NCBI RefSeq assembly: GCF_947090775.1
Contig: NZ_OX352321.1
Coordinates: 1,860,001 to 1,924,000 of the forward strand
Source: Pseudarthrobacter sp. MM222
Lineage (GTDB): Bacteria; Actinomycetota; Actinomycetes; Actinomycetales; Micrococcaceae
Reading direction: 5' to 3'
DNA: 64,000 nucleotides
Shown: positions 18,693 to 25,607 of the stretch, piece after piece
Layout: each line of letters opens with the position of its first letter
How positions within the stretch are numbered: the stretch's first letter is position 1
Made by a program: the position numbers and the translations under genes
The notes under the pieces: model-generated
What the model saw: only the letters and a program-made list of their open reading frames with translations
The model's database searches: none
What the model was told of the DNA's origin: nothing

Positions 18693-20105
18693 CTACATCC
18701 AGCCCGGGAGCACCATGACCAGCCAGGCAATGGCGGGGCCGACAGCGACGACGATGCCGCTGTACGCCAGAATCTGCTTGTAGAACTTGTCCTTGTCCAC
18801 GTCTTCCGGAGCGTTGGCCAGCACCAGGGCGCCGTTGGTGGAGAACGGGGACACGTCCACGATCGTGGAGGACACAGCCAGGGCGGCGATCACCCCGACG
18901 GCGCCGATCTCTCCGGTCGCCAGGAACGGCACCGCGAGCGGGATCAGGGCCGCAAGGATCGCGGTGGAGGACGCGAACGCCGACACCACGGCGCCGATGT
19001 AGCAGATCAGCAGAGCCGCCAGGAGCGGCATGCCAAGTTGGGTCACGCCGTCGGACACGAACTTGATGGTGCCCGCTTCTTCGAGGACACCCACGAAGGT
19101 GAGCATGCCGCAGATGAGCAGCACGGTGGACCAGCTGATCTTGTTGACGGCACCCTTCTGTGCTGCCGGGGATACGAGGGCCAGGATGATGGCGATGGTA
19201 ATGGAAACGAAGCCGACGTCCACCTTGAAGCCGAGGGAGATAACGGCCAGGGCGATCAATCCCAGGATGGTGACCAGCTGGGGCACGGACGCACGGGCAC
19301 CGTTGGCCGGCTTCCCGGCGGACTCGGAGGAGCCGCCGGCAGGGGAACTGCCGGAGCCGCCGGAGGTGCCCTTAGCCGAAACGCCGGCGGAGGAAATATC
19401 GGAGCCGGAGCCCTGCAGTGTGACGCCGGCCGCGCGGGCGCCCAGGCTGACGGACATGCGCTTTGCGGCGGCCTGCTCGACGAGGCGGCCACCCTTGGTG
19501 GACAGCAGTTTGCTTCCGCCGAGGACGATGAACAGAACCACGGCAATGGCGAGGTTGAAGAAGAAGCTGGCCAGGAAGATCGCAATTGGGTTGGCTTCCA
19601 ACTCCGTCTTGGCGATGATGCCGTTGACGGTGACGCCGTAGACAGCGATGGGGGAGAAGCCGCCGGCCTGTGCGCCGTGGACCACCATCATGCCCATCAT
19701 GAGCGGGTTGATCTTGTGTTTGGCGGCGAAGCTCAGCGCAATCGGGGCGATGATGGCGACGGCAGCGGGGGAGAGGGCGCCGACGGCGGTAATCACCGCG
19801 GTGATGGCGAACATGACCCACGGGATGAGGGCGACTTTGCTGCCCACCATGCGCACCGCGCCACGGACCAACAGGTCAATGGTGCCGTTGTTTTGGGCAA
19901 TCGCGAACAGGTACGTCACCCCGACGATCGTGAGGAACAGACCGCCGGGGAAGTTGGCGAGGATGTCGTTGGTGGACATTCCCAGCACGACCGAACCGAG
20001 CAGGAATGCCCCCACGAAGGCCAGGGCGCCCATGTTGAGGGGGAGCACCGTGGCCAGGAGGAACATCACCGCCAGGATGATGATGGACAGGACGGGAGCG
20101 GACAT
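18693..20105 (-). CDS. MatC-like dicarboxylate carrier
   Basis: Integral membrane transporter of 470 residues in the ion-transporter superfamily. The first about 150 residues match the MatC N-terminal domain, named for the malonate carrier of rhizobia (FVGAFLLGSVVLGMS, LFLTIVGVTYLFAIAQNNGTID, VVHGAQAGGFSPIAVYG). A Gly/Ser-rich cytoplasmic loop of about 50 residues in the middle separates two membrane halves. ATG follows GGAGGAA. It leads the operon with the CoA-transferase and carboxyltransferase and diverges from a GntR regulator. Malonate or a similar dicarboxylate is the likely substrate by family; not proven. Confidence 0.87.
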   Translation of the reverse strand: MSAPVLSIIILAVMFLLATVLPLNMGALAFVGAFLLGSVVLGMSTNDILANFPGGLFLTIVGVTYLFAIAQNNGTIDLLVRGAVRMVGSKVALIPWVMFAITAVITAVGALSPAAVAIIAPIALSFAAKHKINPLMMGMMVVHGAQAGGFSPIAVYGVTVNGIIAKTELEANPIAIFLASFFFNLAIAVVLFIVLGGSKLLSTKGGRLVEQAAAKRMSVSLGARAAGVTLQGSGSDISSAGVSAKGTSGGSGSSPAGGSSESAGKPANGARASVPQLVTILGLIALAVISLGFKVDVGFVSITIAIILALVSPAAQKGAVNKISWSTVLLICGMLTFVGVLEEAGTIKFVSDGVTQLGMPLLAALLICYIGAVVSAFASSTAILAALIPLAVPFLATGEIGAVGVIAALAVSSTIVDVSPFSTNGALVLANAPEDVDKDKFYKQILAYSGIVVAVGPAIAWLVMVLPGWM

Positions 20106-20160
20106 CTTTGTTCCTCCGGAGTAGAAGTTAGTGTGAAGTGGCTCACTGGCCTAGCCTCCT

Positions 20161-20175
20161 AGACACTAGGTGTCT
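20161..20175. promoter_or_regulatory. Palindrome AGACACTAGGTGTCT, probable GntR operator
   Basis: Perfect six-base arms around TAG, lying in the 126-base divergent region between the MatC-like operon and the GntR gene. Size, symmetry and position fit an operator of the FadR/FCD group of GntR regulators controlling both directions. Confidence 0.65.
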
Positions 20176-20231
20176 TTGTCAATAGTTCTCCGGTAGTCTT
20201 AGGGCCCAGAGCCTTCGCCGAAAGGAAGCGC

Positions 20232-20957
20232 ATGCCTAAGCAGTCCGCAACCCAACAGATTTCCCGGGTCTCGCGCCCTCGGCTCTACGAACAGCTCGTG
20301 GAACAGCTCATGGACTACATCGAGGCTGCCCAGCTAGGCCCCGGGGATACGTTGCCGGCCGAGCGTGAACTTGCAGAACGGCTCGGCGTTTCGCGCGCAA
20401 CGCTGGCCCAGGCGCTCGTGGCGCTGGAAGTGCTGGGTGTGATCGACGTCCAGCACGGCACCGGTGCGGTGTTGGTCTACCGTCCGAATGTTCCCTCCGT
20501 ACTCAAGGGCCTCCGAGAGCACCGCAGCCGGCTCCCTGAAATCGTGGAGGCTCGGAGCACGTTGGAGGTAAAGCTTGCCGAGCTCGCCGCCGCGAGGCGC
20601 AGCGATGCCGACATGAAAGCCATCGACGAGGCGCTCGACGCGATGGCGGAGGAGGTGGCCTCTGGCGCGAAGGGTGCGCGGGGCGACGAACTCTTTCACC
20701 AGGCCGTGACCGCGGCTGCGCACTCGGCCGTGCTGGGCCAACTGATGACGTTCATTGCAGGCATGATCCTGGAAACCCGCCTCGAATCACTCGGGCAGCC
20801 GGGCCGCCCGGAGCAGTCCCTTGCGTCCCACCGCAAGATCGCCGACGCAATCAGGGACCAGGATTCCGCTGCCGCTGCCGCGGCGATGATGGAGCACATC
20901 GAACTGGTTTCGGACGTAGCCCTGCTGAAAGACGTGGCCCTGCTGAAGAACGGCTGA
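20232..20957 (+). CDS. GntR-family (FadR/FCD subgroup) regulator, MatR-like
   Basis: Repressor of 241 residues. The winged helix is at about residues 12-78 (LPAERELAERLGVSRATLAQALVALEVLGVIDVQHGTG). The C-terminal FCD helical domain (SRLPEIVEARSTLEVKLAELAAARR ... HQAVTAAAHSAVLGQLM ... SHRKIADAIRDQD) binds an organic acid and metal in this family. It is divergent from the MatC-like operon, as matR is from the malonate genes in rhizobia. Good ribosome site AAGGAAG. The end of the protein carries a small repeat (VALLKDVALLK). Likely ligand: the acid carried by the MatC-like protein. Confidence 0.88.
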   Translation: MPKQSATQQISRVSRPRLYEQLVEQLMDYIEAAQLGPGDTLPAERELAERLGVSRATLAQALVALEVLGVIDVQHGTGAVLVYRPNVPSVLKGLREHRSRLPEIVEARSTLEVKLAELAAARRSDADMKAIDEALDAMAEEVASGAKGARGDELFHQAVTAAAHSAVLGQLMTFIAGMILETRLESLGQPGRPEQSLASHRKIADAIRDQDSAAAAAAMMEHIELVSDVALLKDVALLKNG

Positions 20958-20980
20958 ATCCTTTGCTAAGCGCCAAGGAT
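20958..20980 (+). terminator. Small hairpin directly after the GntR stop
   Basis: Eight paired bases (ATCCTTTG with CCAAGGAT, one G-T pair) around a seven-base loop, starting at the base after the stop codon. There is no T-run, so termination is only a possibility. Confidence 0.35.
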
Positions 20981-21042
20981 CTGTGCAGATGAGCGCGGAG
21001 AAATTAGGCTCAGCCTGAACGATCCAATGATGGAGGACGCAC

Positions 21043-21915
21043 ATGAAACCCTTGCCGCTGCTGAATCTCGTTTCTCGACTGGAGGACAGTGCCTGGCTTG
21101 ATCCATGGGTAACACGGGTCAAAGGAACCGTGAACTCGGTCGTCCCGTTCCCATGGCTTCGTGATGTGCTCCACGGGGTGCCCTTGGGACACCCGGTTCA
21201 TCCTCTTGCGGTCCAAATACCGTTGGGGGCCTGGACGTCGGCCGCCGTTTTGGATGCTGTGCCCGGAAACGAGCGCGCCGCGGGCATTCTGATTGGCGTG
21301 GGGGCCATCGCCGCGGTCCCTTCGGCTGTCGCTGGCTTCACCGACTGGTCGGAACTCCATGAGCAGCAACAGCGCGTGGGCCTGGTACACGCCGCGGCGA
21401 ACATCGCGGCCACCGGACTGTACATCGCGTCACTGGTGGAGCGGTCCCGCGGGCGGCAGTCGCGAGGCAAGCTGCTCGGATACCTGGGTTTTGCCACCGT
21501 TGGTGCCGGCGGCTTCCTCGGCGGCCACCTCACATATCGTCAGGCCGCCGGGGTAAACCACAGCGAGGATGTTCCGCACCGCTTCCCGGTCGGTTGGCAT
21601 ACCCTCGCCCCGTTGAACGAGCTCGCCGAAGGCGAGCTGGAAAAACGGACGGTGGCCGGTATGCCGCTGCTCGTGTTCCGGGAGGGCCAGGTGGTCCACG
21701 TCTTGTCGGACGTCTGCAGCCACCTCTCCGGGCCCCTCCACGAGGGCAAGCTCGACGAGCGCGGGGAGGCCTGCGTGATCTGTCCGTGGCATGGCAGCGT
21801 CTTTGAGCTGCGCACCGGAGAAGTCAGGGGCGGACCGGCGACGGCGGGCCAGCCGCGGTTCAGCACACGCATCGAGGAGGGTGTGGTGGAGGTGTCCCTC
21901 CCCGGGGCCGGGTAG
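21043..21915 (+). CDS. DUF2231 membrane domain fused to a Rieske iron-sulfur domain
   Basis: Protein of 290 residues. The N-terminal DUF2231 part starts with the typical LGHPVHPLAVQIPLGAWTSAAVLD and holds about four membrane segments up to residue 165. The C-terminal part (residues 190-285) is a Rieske ferredoxin domain with CSHLSGPL and CPWHGSVF, a complete C-x-H and C-x2-H pair for a 2Fe-2S cluster. It probably passes electrons at the cytoplasmic membrane. Partner unknown; neither neighbour is an obvious oxidase or dehydrogenase. It ends 34 bases from the convergent frameshifted gene. Confidence 0.88.
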   Translation: MKPLPLLNLVSRLEDSAWLDPWVTRVKGTVNSVVPFPWLRDVLHGVPLGHPVHPLAVQIPLGAWTSAAVLDAVPGNERAAGILIGVGAIAAVPSAVAGFTDWSELHEQQQRVGLVHAAANIAATGLYIASLVERSRGRQSRGKLLGYLGFATVGAGGFLGGHLTYRQAAGVNHSEDVPHRFPVGWHTLAPLNELAEGELEKRTVAGMPLLVFREGQVVHVLSDVCSHLSGPLHEGKLDERGEACVICPWHGSVFELRTGEVRGGPATAGQPRFSTRIEEGVVEVSLPGAG

Positions 21916-21949
21916 GCGAGCCAACCCGGCGGACGGCGGGTGCCTTCCG

Positions 21950-22524
21950 TCAGCGCTTCTTACGCAGCCAGGGTCCCAACAACCGGGTGGTGACGGGAAG
22001 AAAGACATACGTCATCAGCGGCGTGAGGAGACAGGCGGCCAGCAGCACCTGGTAGGGAAGGGGCCATTCCTGGGTCAGCGGGTGCAGCAGGAAATTGGCC
22101 AGAAGGCTGAGCGGAAAAAGGGCAGAAAGATGCTGACCATCTGCTTCCACCGGGGCGGAACCACGGTCTCGGGAACGCTGAGGCGGACATCGCCGGGCTG
22201 CGCGAACCAGCCTTCGATGCCCGTGCGCCGTTCGATCTGCGTGACCTCCACGAGGTCAGCTGCACTGTCGATCCACCAGCGCCGCTCGTCGGACTGCTCC
22301 CAGTCGCTGAGCAGGTTGGCATCGGCAAAGCGGTACAGCATGTGCCATTCGTTGGAGTCTGCGGCTGAGCGGACCCAGCCGGATCCGAGGTAGCCGGGCC
22401 ATTCGCGGGCGAGTTCCTGGCCTGCGTGCGCCCAGGCGCTGGCCTGACGCGTCCGGCCGGGTTGGACTGTGCGGGCCACGGACACAGTGACTGGCTGGAG
22501 CTGGGAATCGGAGATGGTCACCAT
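21950..22524 (-). pseudogene. Antibiotic-biosynthesis-monooxygenase-like membrane protein, frameshifted
   Basis: The first frame reads MVTISDSQLQPVTVSVARTV... with the dimeric ferredoxin-like ABM fold and HMLYRFADANLLSDWEQS, up to the membrane start VSIFLPFF. It then goes wrong. The neighbouring frame continues with coding-like codons as PLSLLANFLLHPLTQEWPLPYQ...LRKKR and a proper stop. The switch falls at a run of five A on the + strand (22115-22119); one missing base would restore a protein of about 191 residues with two C-terminal membrane helices. This is either a real inactivation or a sequencing slip at the homopolymer. Function of intact relatives is unclear despite the name. Confidence 0.75.
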
Positions 22525-22843
22525 AGGAATCTTACCGACGGCGCGGCACCTCCGTGTCGGACCTGCCGGCCCTGACAGTGCGTCGAACCTAGCGCAGCGC
22601 CCGACGTGTCGGACCCGACAGTGCGGTTGAACGGCACACAGCCGGGGCCAGCACAACGCGAAGCCCGTCATCGCCGGCTGGAAGGACCTGGGCTTCACCC
22701 CGAAGTGGTCAGAACTGGCTTCCGAGAAGAAAGCCGGCAACGCTTGGTGGAGGGTTTTGACGGGTGGGGCAATGTGATCGGCTATGCGGGCTAGGGCGGC
22801 GCTTGTGGGCACCCCGGCTGCGCTTATTACACAATGGCGTGAA
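22525..22843. other. Intergenic stretch with a coding relic and repeated palindromes
   Basis: No intact gene. Near 22554 and 22606 the block GTGTCGGACC...GACAGTGCG recurs as an imperfect direct repeat, and the second copy overlaps two palindromes (CCGACGTGTCGG and TGTCGGACCCGACA). From about 22650 to 22777 one frame reads like the C-terminal end of a protein (HNAKPVIAGWKDLGF, then KWSELASEKKAGNAWW) and stops with TGA, but has no start. It looks like a remnant of a lost gene; I could not name the family. Confidence 0.35.
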
Positions 22844-22859
22844 TACAGCCAAGGCTGTA
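22844..22859. promoter_or_regulatory. Palindrome TACAGCCAAGGCTGTA before the CmtR-like gene
   Basis: Perfect seven-base arms around AA, ending two bases before the first ATG of the CmtR-like gene. It is the natural operator for autorepression by this ArsR-family sensor. Because it abuts the start codon, the transcript leader must be very short or absent, in line with the lack of a ribosome site. Confidence 0.65.
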
Positions 22860-22861
22860 CT

Positions 22862-23197
22862 ATGACCCGTATGGAAACGCTCACCCAGGCACCAGTGCTG
22901 GCCCGGTTCGGCTATGCAGTGTCAGACCCGACCCGCGCCCGGATCCTTCTGGCACTCTCGGAAACTCCGTCCTATCCCTCGGATCTGGCTGATTCCTTGG
23001 GAGTCTCGCGTCAGAGCATGTCCAACCACCTGACGTGCCTGCGGGGCTGCGGGCTGGTTGTTGCCGTCCCTGACGGGCGGCGGAGCCGCTATGAGCTGGC
23101 AGATGCCCGGCTTGGCAACGCCATCAAGGACCTGATCGGTGTTGTGCTTGCGGTGGACCCGGCGTGCTGTTCCCCGGATGGGGAGTGCTTCGCATGA
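22862..23197 (+). CDS. cmtR: CmtR-like Cd/Pb-sensing ArsR-family repressor
   Basis: Repressor of 111 residues with LARFGYAVSDPTRARILLAL, recognition helix SRQSMSNHLTCLRGCGLVV and wing PDGRRSRYELAD. The cysteine pair in NHLTCLRGCGLV is the hallmark of CmtR, and the C-terminal DPACCSPDGECFA supplies extra Cys ligands near the position of the third CmtR ligand. Two in-frame ATGs (22862, 22871) compete, neither with a ribosome site; leaderless translation from the first is plausible. ATGA overlaps the CDF transporter. Metal preference (Cd, Pb) is inferred from the family. Confidence 0.88.
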   Translation: MTRMETLTQAPVLARFGYAVSDPTRARILLALSETPSYPSDLADSLGVSRQSMSNHLTCLRGCGLVVAVPDGRRSRYELADARLGNAIKDLIGVVLAVDPACCSPDGECFA

Positions 23198-24024
23198 CCG
23201 CGCTGCTTCACGCGCCCAGTCCGGATCGCCGCAAGGTGCTGAGCCGGAGGATCAGGCTGTTCGCGGCAGCCACCATTACCTATAACGTCATTGAGGCTAG
23301 TGTGGCACTCTGGGCCGGCGGGGTCGCGGACTCTTCGGCGCTTATCGGCTTCGGCCTGGACTCGGTCATTGAAGTAACTTCCGCCCTGGCTCTTTCCTGG
23401 CAATTCTCTGCCAAGGACCCGGAACGACGTGAGCACCTGACTTTGCGGATCATCGCCATTTCCTTCTTCGCCCTCGCCGCGTTCGTGACCGTGGATGCCC
23501 TCCGGTCACTCACGGGCGCAGGGGAGGCCCAGCACTCGACACCGGGCCTCGTGATCGCAGCACTGAGCCTGTCGATCATGCCTGTCCTGTCGTGGGCGCA
23601 GCGCCGGGCCGGGCGGGAACTTGGCTCCAGGACCGCCGTAGCGGATTCCAAACAGACGCTGCTCTGCACGTACCTCTCCGCCGTCCTGCTGATTGGCTTG
23701 ATCCTGAACAGCACTCTGGGGTGGTGGTGGGCCGATGCCGGCGCGGCATTGGTCATTGCAGGTATCGCCGTCCGGGAAGGCATCAACGCCTGGCGCGGCG
23801 AGGTCTGCTGCGCCATACCGCACGCCACCGAGTGCCACGCTGAAGAGGATGATGGCTGCTGCCCGCCCAGCGAAGAGTCCTCAACAACATCTGCCTTCGC
23901 GGTGCCCGTGACAGCAGCGACGGCAGGCAAAGAGCCTGTGGATTCCTGCTGCGCAAGGCGCAAATCAGACGCATTGGCTGCGCCGGTCGTCGTTAACCTT
24001 GGAACAAAGCCGGCTGATCGATGA
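23194..24024 (+). CDS. CDF-type cation efflux protein with Cys-rich tail
   Basis: Membrane transporter of 276 residues. Membrane part: ITYNVIEASVALWAGG, DSSALIGFGLDSVIEV with the TM2 acidic residues, ADSKQTLLCTYLSAVLLIGL and WWADAGAALVIAGIAVREG. The last about 70 residues are a soluble tail with EVCCAIPHATECHAEEDDGCCPPSEE and DSCCARRKSD, a likely soft-metal binding region matching the Cys-based sensor upstream. It starts inside the CmtR stop (ATGA) and its own stop overlaps the DsbA-like gene, so all three are translated together. Confidence 0.88.
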   Translation: MTALLHAPSPDRRKVLSRRIRLFAAATITYNVIEASVALWAGGVADSSALIGFGLDSVIEVTSALALSWQFSAKDPERREHLTLRIIAISFFALAAFVTVDALRSLTGAGEAQHSTPGLVIAALSLSIMPVLSWAQRRAGRELGSRTAVADSKQTLLCTYLSAVLLIGLILNSTLGWWWADAGAALVIAGIAVREGINAWRGEVCCAIPHATECHAEEDDGCCPPSEESSTTSAFAVPVTAATAGKEPVDSCCARRKSDALAAPVVVNLGTKPADR

Positions 24025-24689
24025 GCGCAGTCGTTTCCGCCCGACGGGTCCGCCTCGTAATCTGGATTCTCCTTGCGGCCCTCGTCGGCGCTGGGGTGAT
24101 CTGGTACTTCGTACTCACCGCCAATAAGCCCGCTCCGGCCGCACCTCTGGCGGCTGCCGACGCCCAGCTCATCAGGGAAGACAGCCACCGGGTCACGAGC
24201 CCGGCCACTGAGAAGGCCCAGCTGGTCGAGTTCCTGGACTTCGAGTGCGAATCCTGCCGTGCTGCTGAGCCGCTGGTCGCGGAACTGCAGAAGGAGTACG
24301 GGGACCGGATCACGTTCGTTCACCGCTACTTCCCGCTGCCCGGCCACCGTAATTCCGTCCCCTCAGCCGTGGCCGTGGAAGCCGCAGCCCAGCAGGGCAA
24401 GTATGAGGAAATGGCTGCCAAGCTATTCGAGACCCAGCCAAAATGGGGCGAGAAACAGGACTCCCAGGCAGCACTGTTTAGGACCTTCGCGCAGGAACTG
24501 GCTCTGGACATGGACAGGTACGACGCGGCAGTCGCGGACCAGGCAACCAAGGACCGCATCAGCAAGGACGTCGCCGACGGACGCGCCCTCGGCGTGACAG
24601 GCACGCCCACCTTCTACCTTGACGGAAAGAAGCTCACCCTGAACACCGAAGCCCAGTTCCGGCAGCTGCTCGACGAAGCCGCGCGCTAG
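24021..24689 (+). CDS. Membrane-anchored DsbA-family thiol oxidoreductase
   Basis: Protein of 222 residues with a single N-terminal membrane anchor (about residues 11-31) and an extracytoplasmic thioredoxin-fold domain. The active site is FECESC (CxxC), the insertion is helical, and the cis-Pro loop is GTPTFYLDG. It is the third gene of the CmtR-CDF-DsbA operon (ATGA overlap). It may protect or oxidise cysteine thiols outside the membrane that soft metals attack; this link is inference from the operon. No VKOR partner is next to it. Confidence 0.9.
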   Translation: MSAVVSARRVRLVIWILLAALVGAGVIWYFVLTANKPAPAAPLAAADAQLIREDSHRVTSPATEKAQLVEFLDFECESCRAAEPLVAELQKEYGDRITFVHRYFPLPGHRNSVPSAVAVEAAAQQGKYEEMAAKLFETQPKWGEKQDSQAALFRTFAQELALDMDRYDAAVADQATKDRISKDVADGRALGVTGTPTFYLDGKKLTLNTEAQFRQLLDEAAR

Positions 24690-24951
24690 CGTGGCTTTGA
24701 CAGTCGGGCAAGGCAAACCACCGGCTTTGTTCCTTTCTATTGCCAGCCCGCCATCACCGGGGCGCATGAGAAGAGCGGGGCACCGGGTCGGCCACCTCAG
24801 GCGGTGTGGGAATATCCTTTGATAGAACGGCCCCCACCGTATCAAGGCCCTGGTTTCCGCTGCACTCCAAACAGGATTCGGGCGTCCGCTCCAGCCCGTC
24901 CAGCCCCTTCTTCAGGGTAGCCTGCCTAAGGGTCTAGGGAAGGTCGGTGTC
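24690..24951. other. Intergenic stretch, nothing recognised
   Basis: I see no gene, clear terminator or operator here. It should hold the promoter of the following small membrane protein. Confidence 0.4.
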
Positions 24952-25494
24952 GTGGACATCTTGAGCGACGTAAACAGCGAGTGGCTGAGGGCCCTGACGT
25001 GGCTTTCGGCGATCGCCGCCGGGTTGCTGCTGTGTTTTTGGCGGCCCCGCAGGCCTCATCTGGGTGCCCTTGGAGCCGTCCTCGTCTTCGCGATGGCTAA
25101 CATCGGCGCGGGCATCTACGTCCTGTCCCACCTCGGCGATTCCCGCTGGGGCGGCGGTGCGGAGGACAGGCTCGGCGCTCCTCCCAAACTGGCTGATACT
25201 CCCGTTGTTGGGCGGTTTCTGGGAGACCTCGACGCTGCCATGAGCGGAGTGGTGGACGGCGTCAATGAATTCATCGATTTTCGGGCATCGCTTCCGGTCG
25301 CGGTGGAATTCCTTGCGGCAGCGGGATGGGCCCTGCTGGTCGCGGTGCCACTGGGCATCCTCGCGCTGATTGTGAGCTACCGGGACGGGCAGCGCCGCAA
25401 GAAGGAATTCGCCAGATACAGCTCGCGGGTCGAAGAACTCAGCGCCGAGCTCGAGGAAATCAAGCGCCACCTCGGCTACCCAAACCGCGATTGA
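24952..25494 (+). CDS. Membrane protein of unknown function with C-terminal coiled coil
   Basis: Protein of 180 residues starting with GTG after AGGGAAGG. Two hydrophobic helices near the start (about 13-29 and 39-57) are followed by an outside loop of about 60 residues (SVHLGDSRWGG-type, acidic helix DLDAAMSGVVDGVNEFIDF). A third membrane helix comes near residue 125-142, then a charged tail RRKKEFARYSSRVEELSAELEEIKRHLG with heptad spacing that should form a coiled coil inside the cell. I do not recognise the family. Confidence 0.75.
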   Translation: MDILSDVNSEWLRALTWLSAIAAGLLLCFWRPRRPHLGALGAVLVFAMANIGAGIYVLSHLGDSRWGGGAEDRLGAPPKLADTPVVGRFLGDLDAAMSGVVDGVNEFIDFRASLPVAVEFLAAAGWALLVAVPLGILALIVSYRDGQRRKKEFARYSSRVEELSAELEEIKRHLGYPNRD

Positions 25495-25607
25495 AACCAG
25501 CAAGCAGCGCCGCGTGAGCCGACCGTGTGCGAGGTGTTGAGTGGCGCACCTCGGAGTAGTAGCGTGATTGCACGGTTAACTCGCAGCACCTTCACCCGGG
25601 AGCGACC

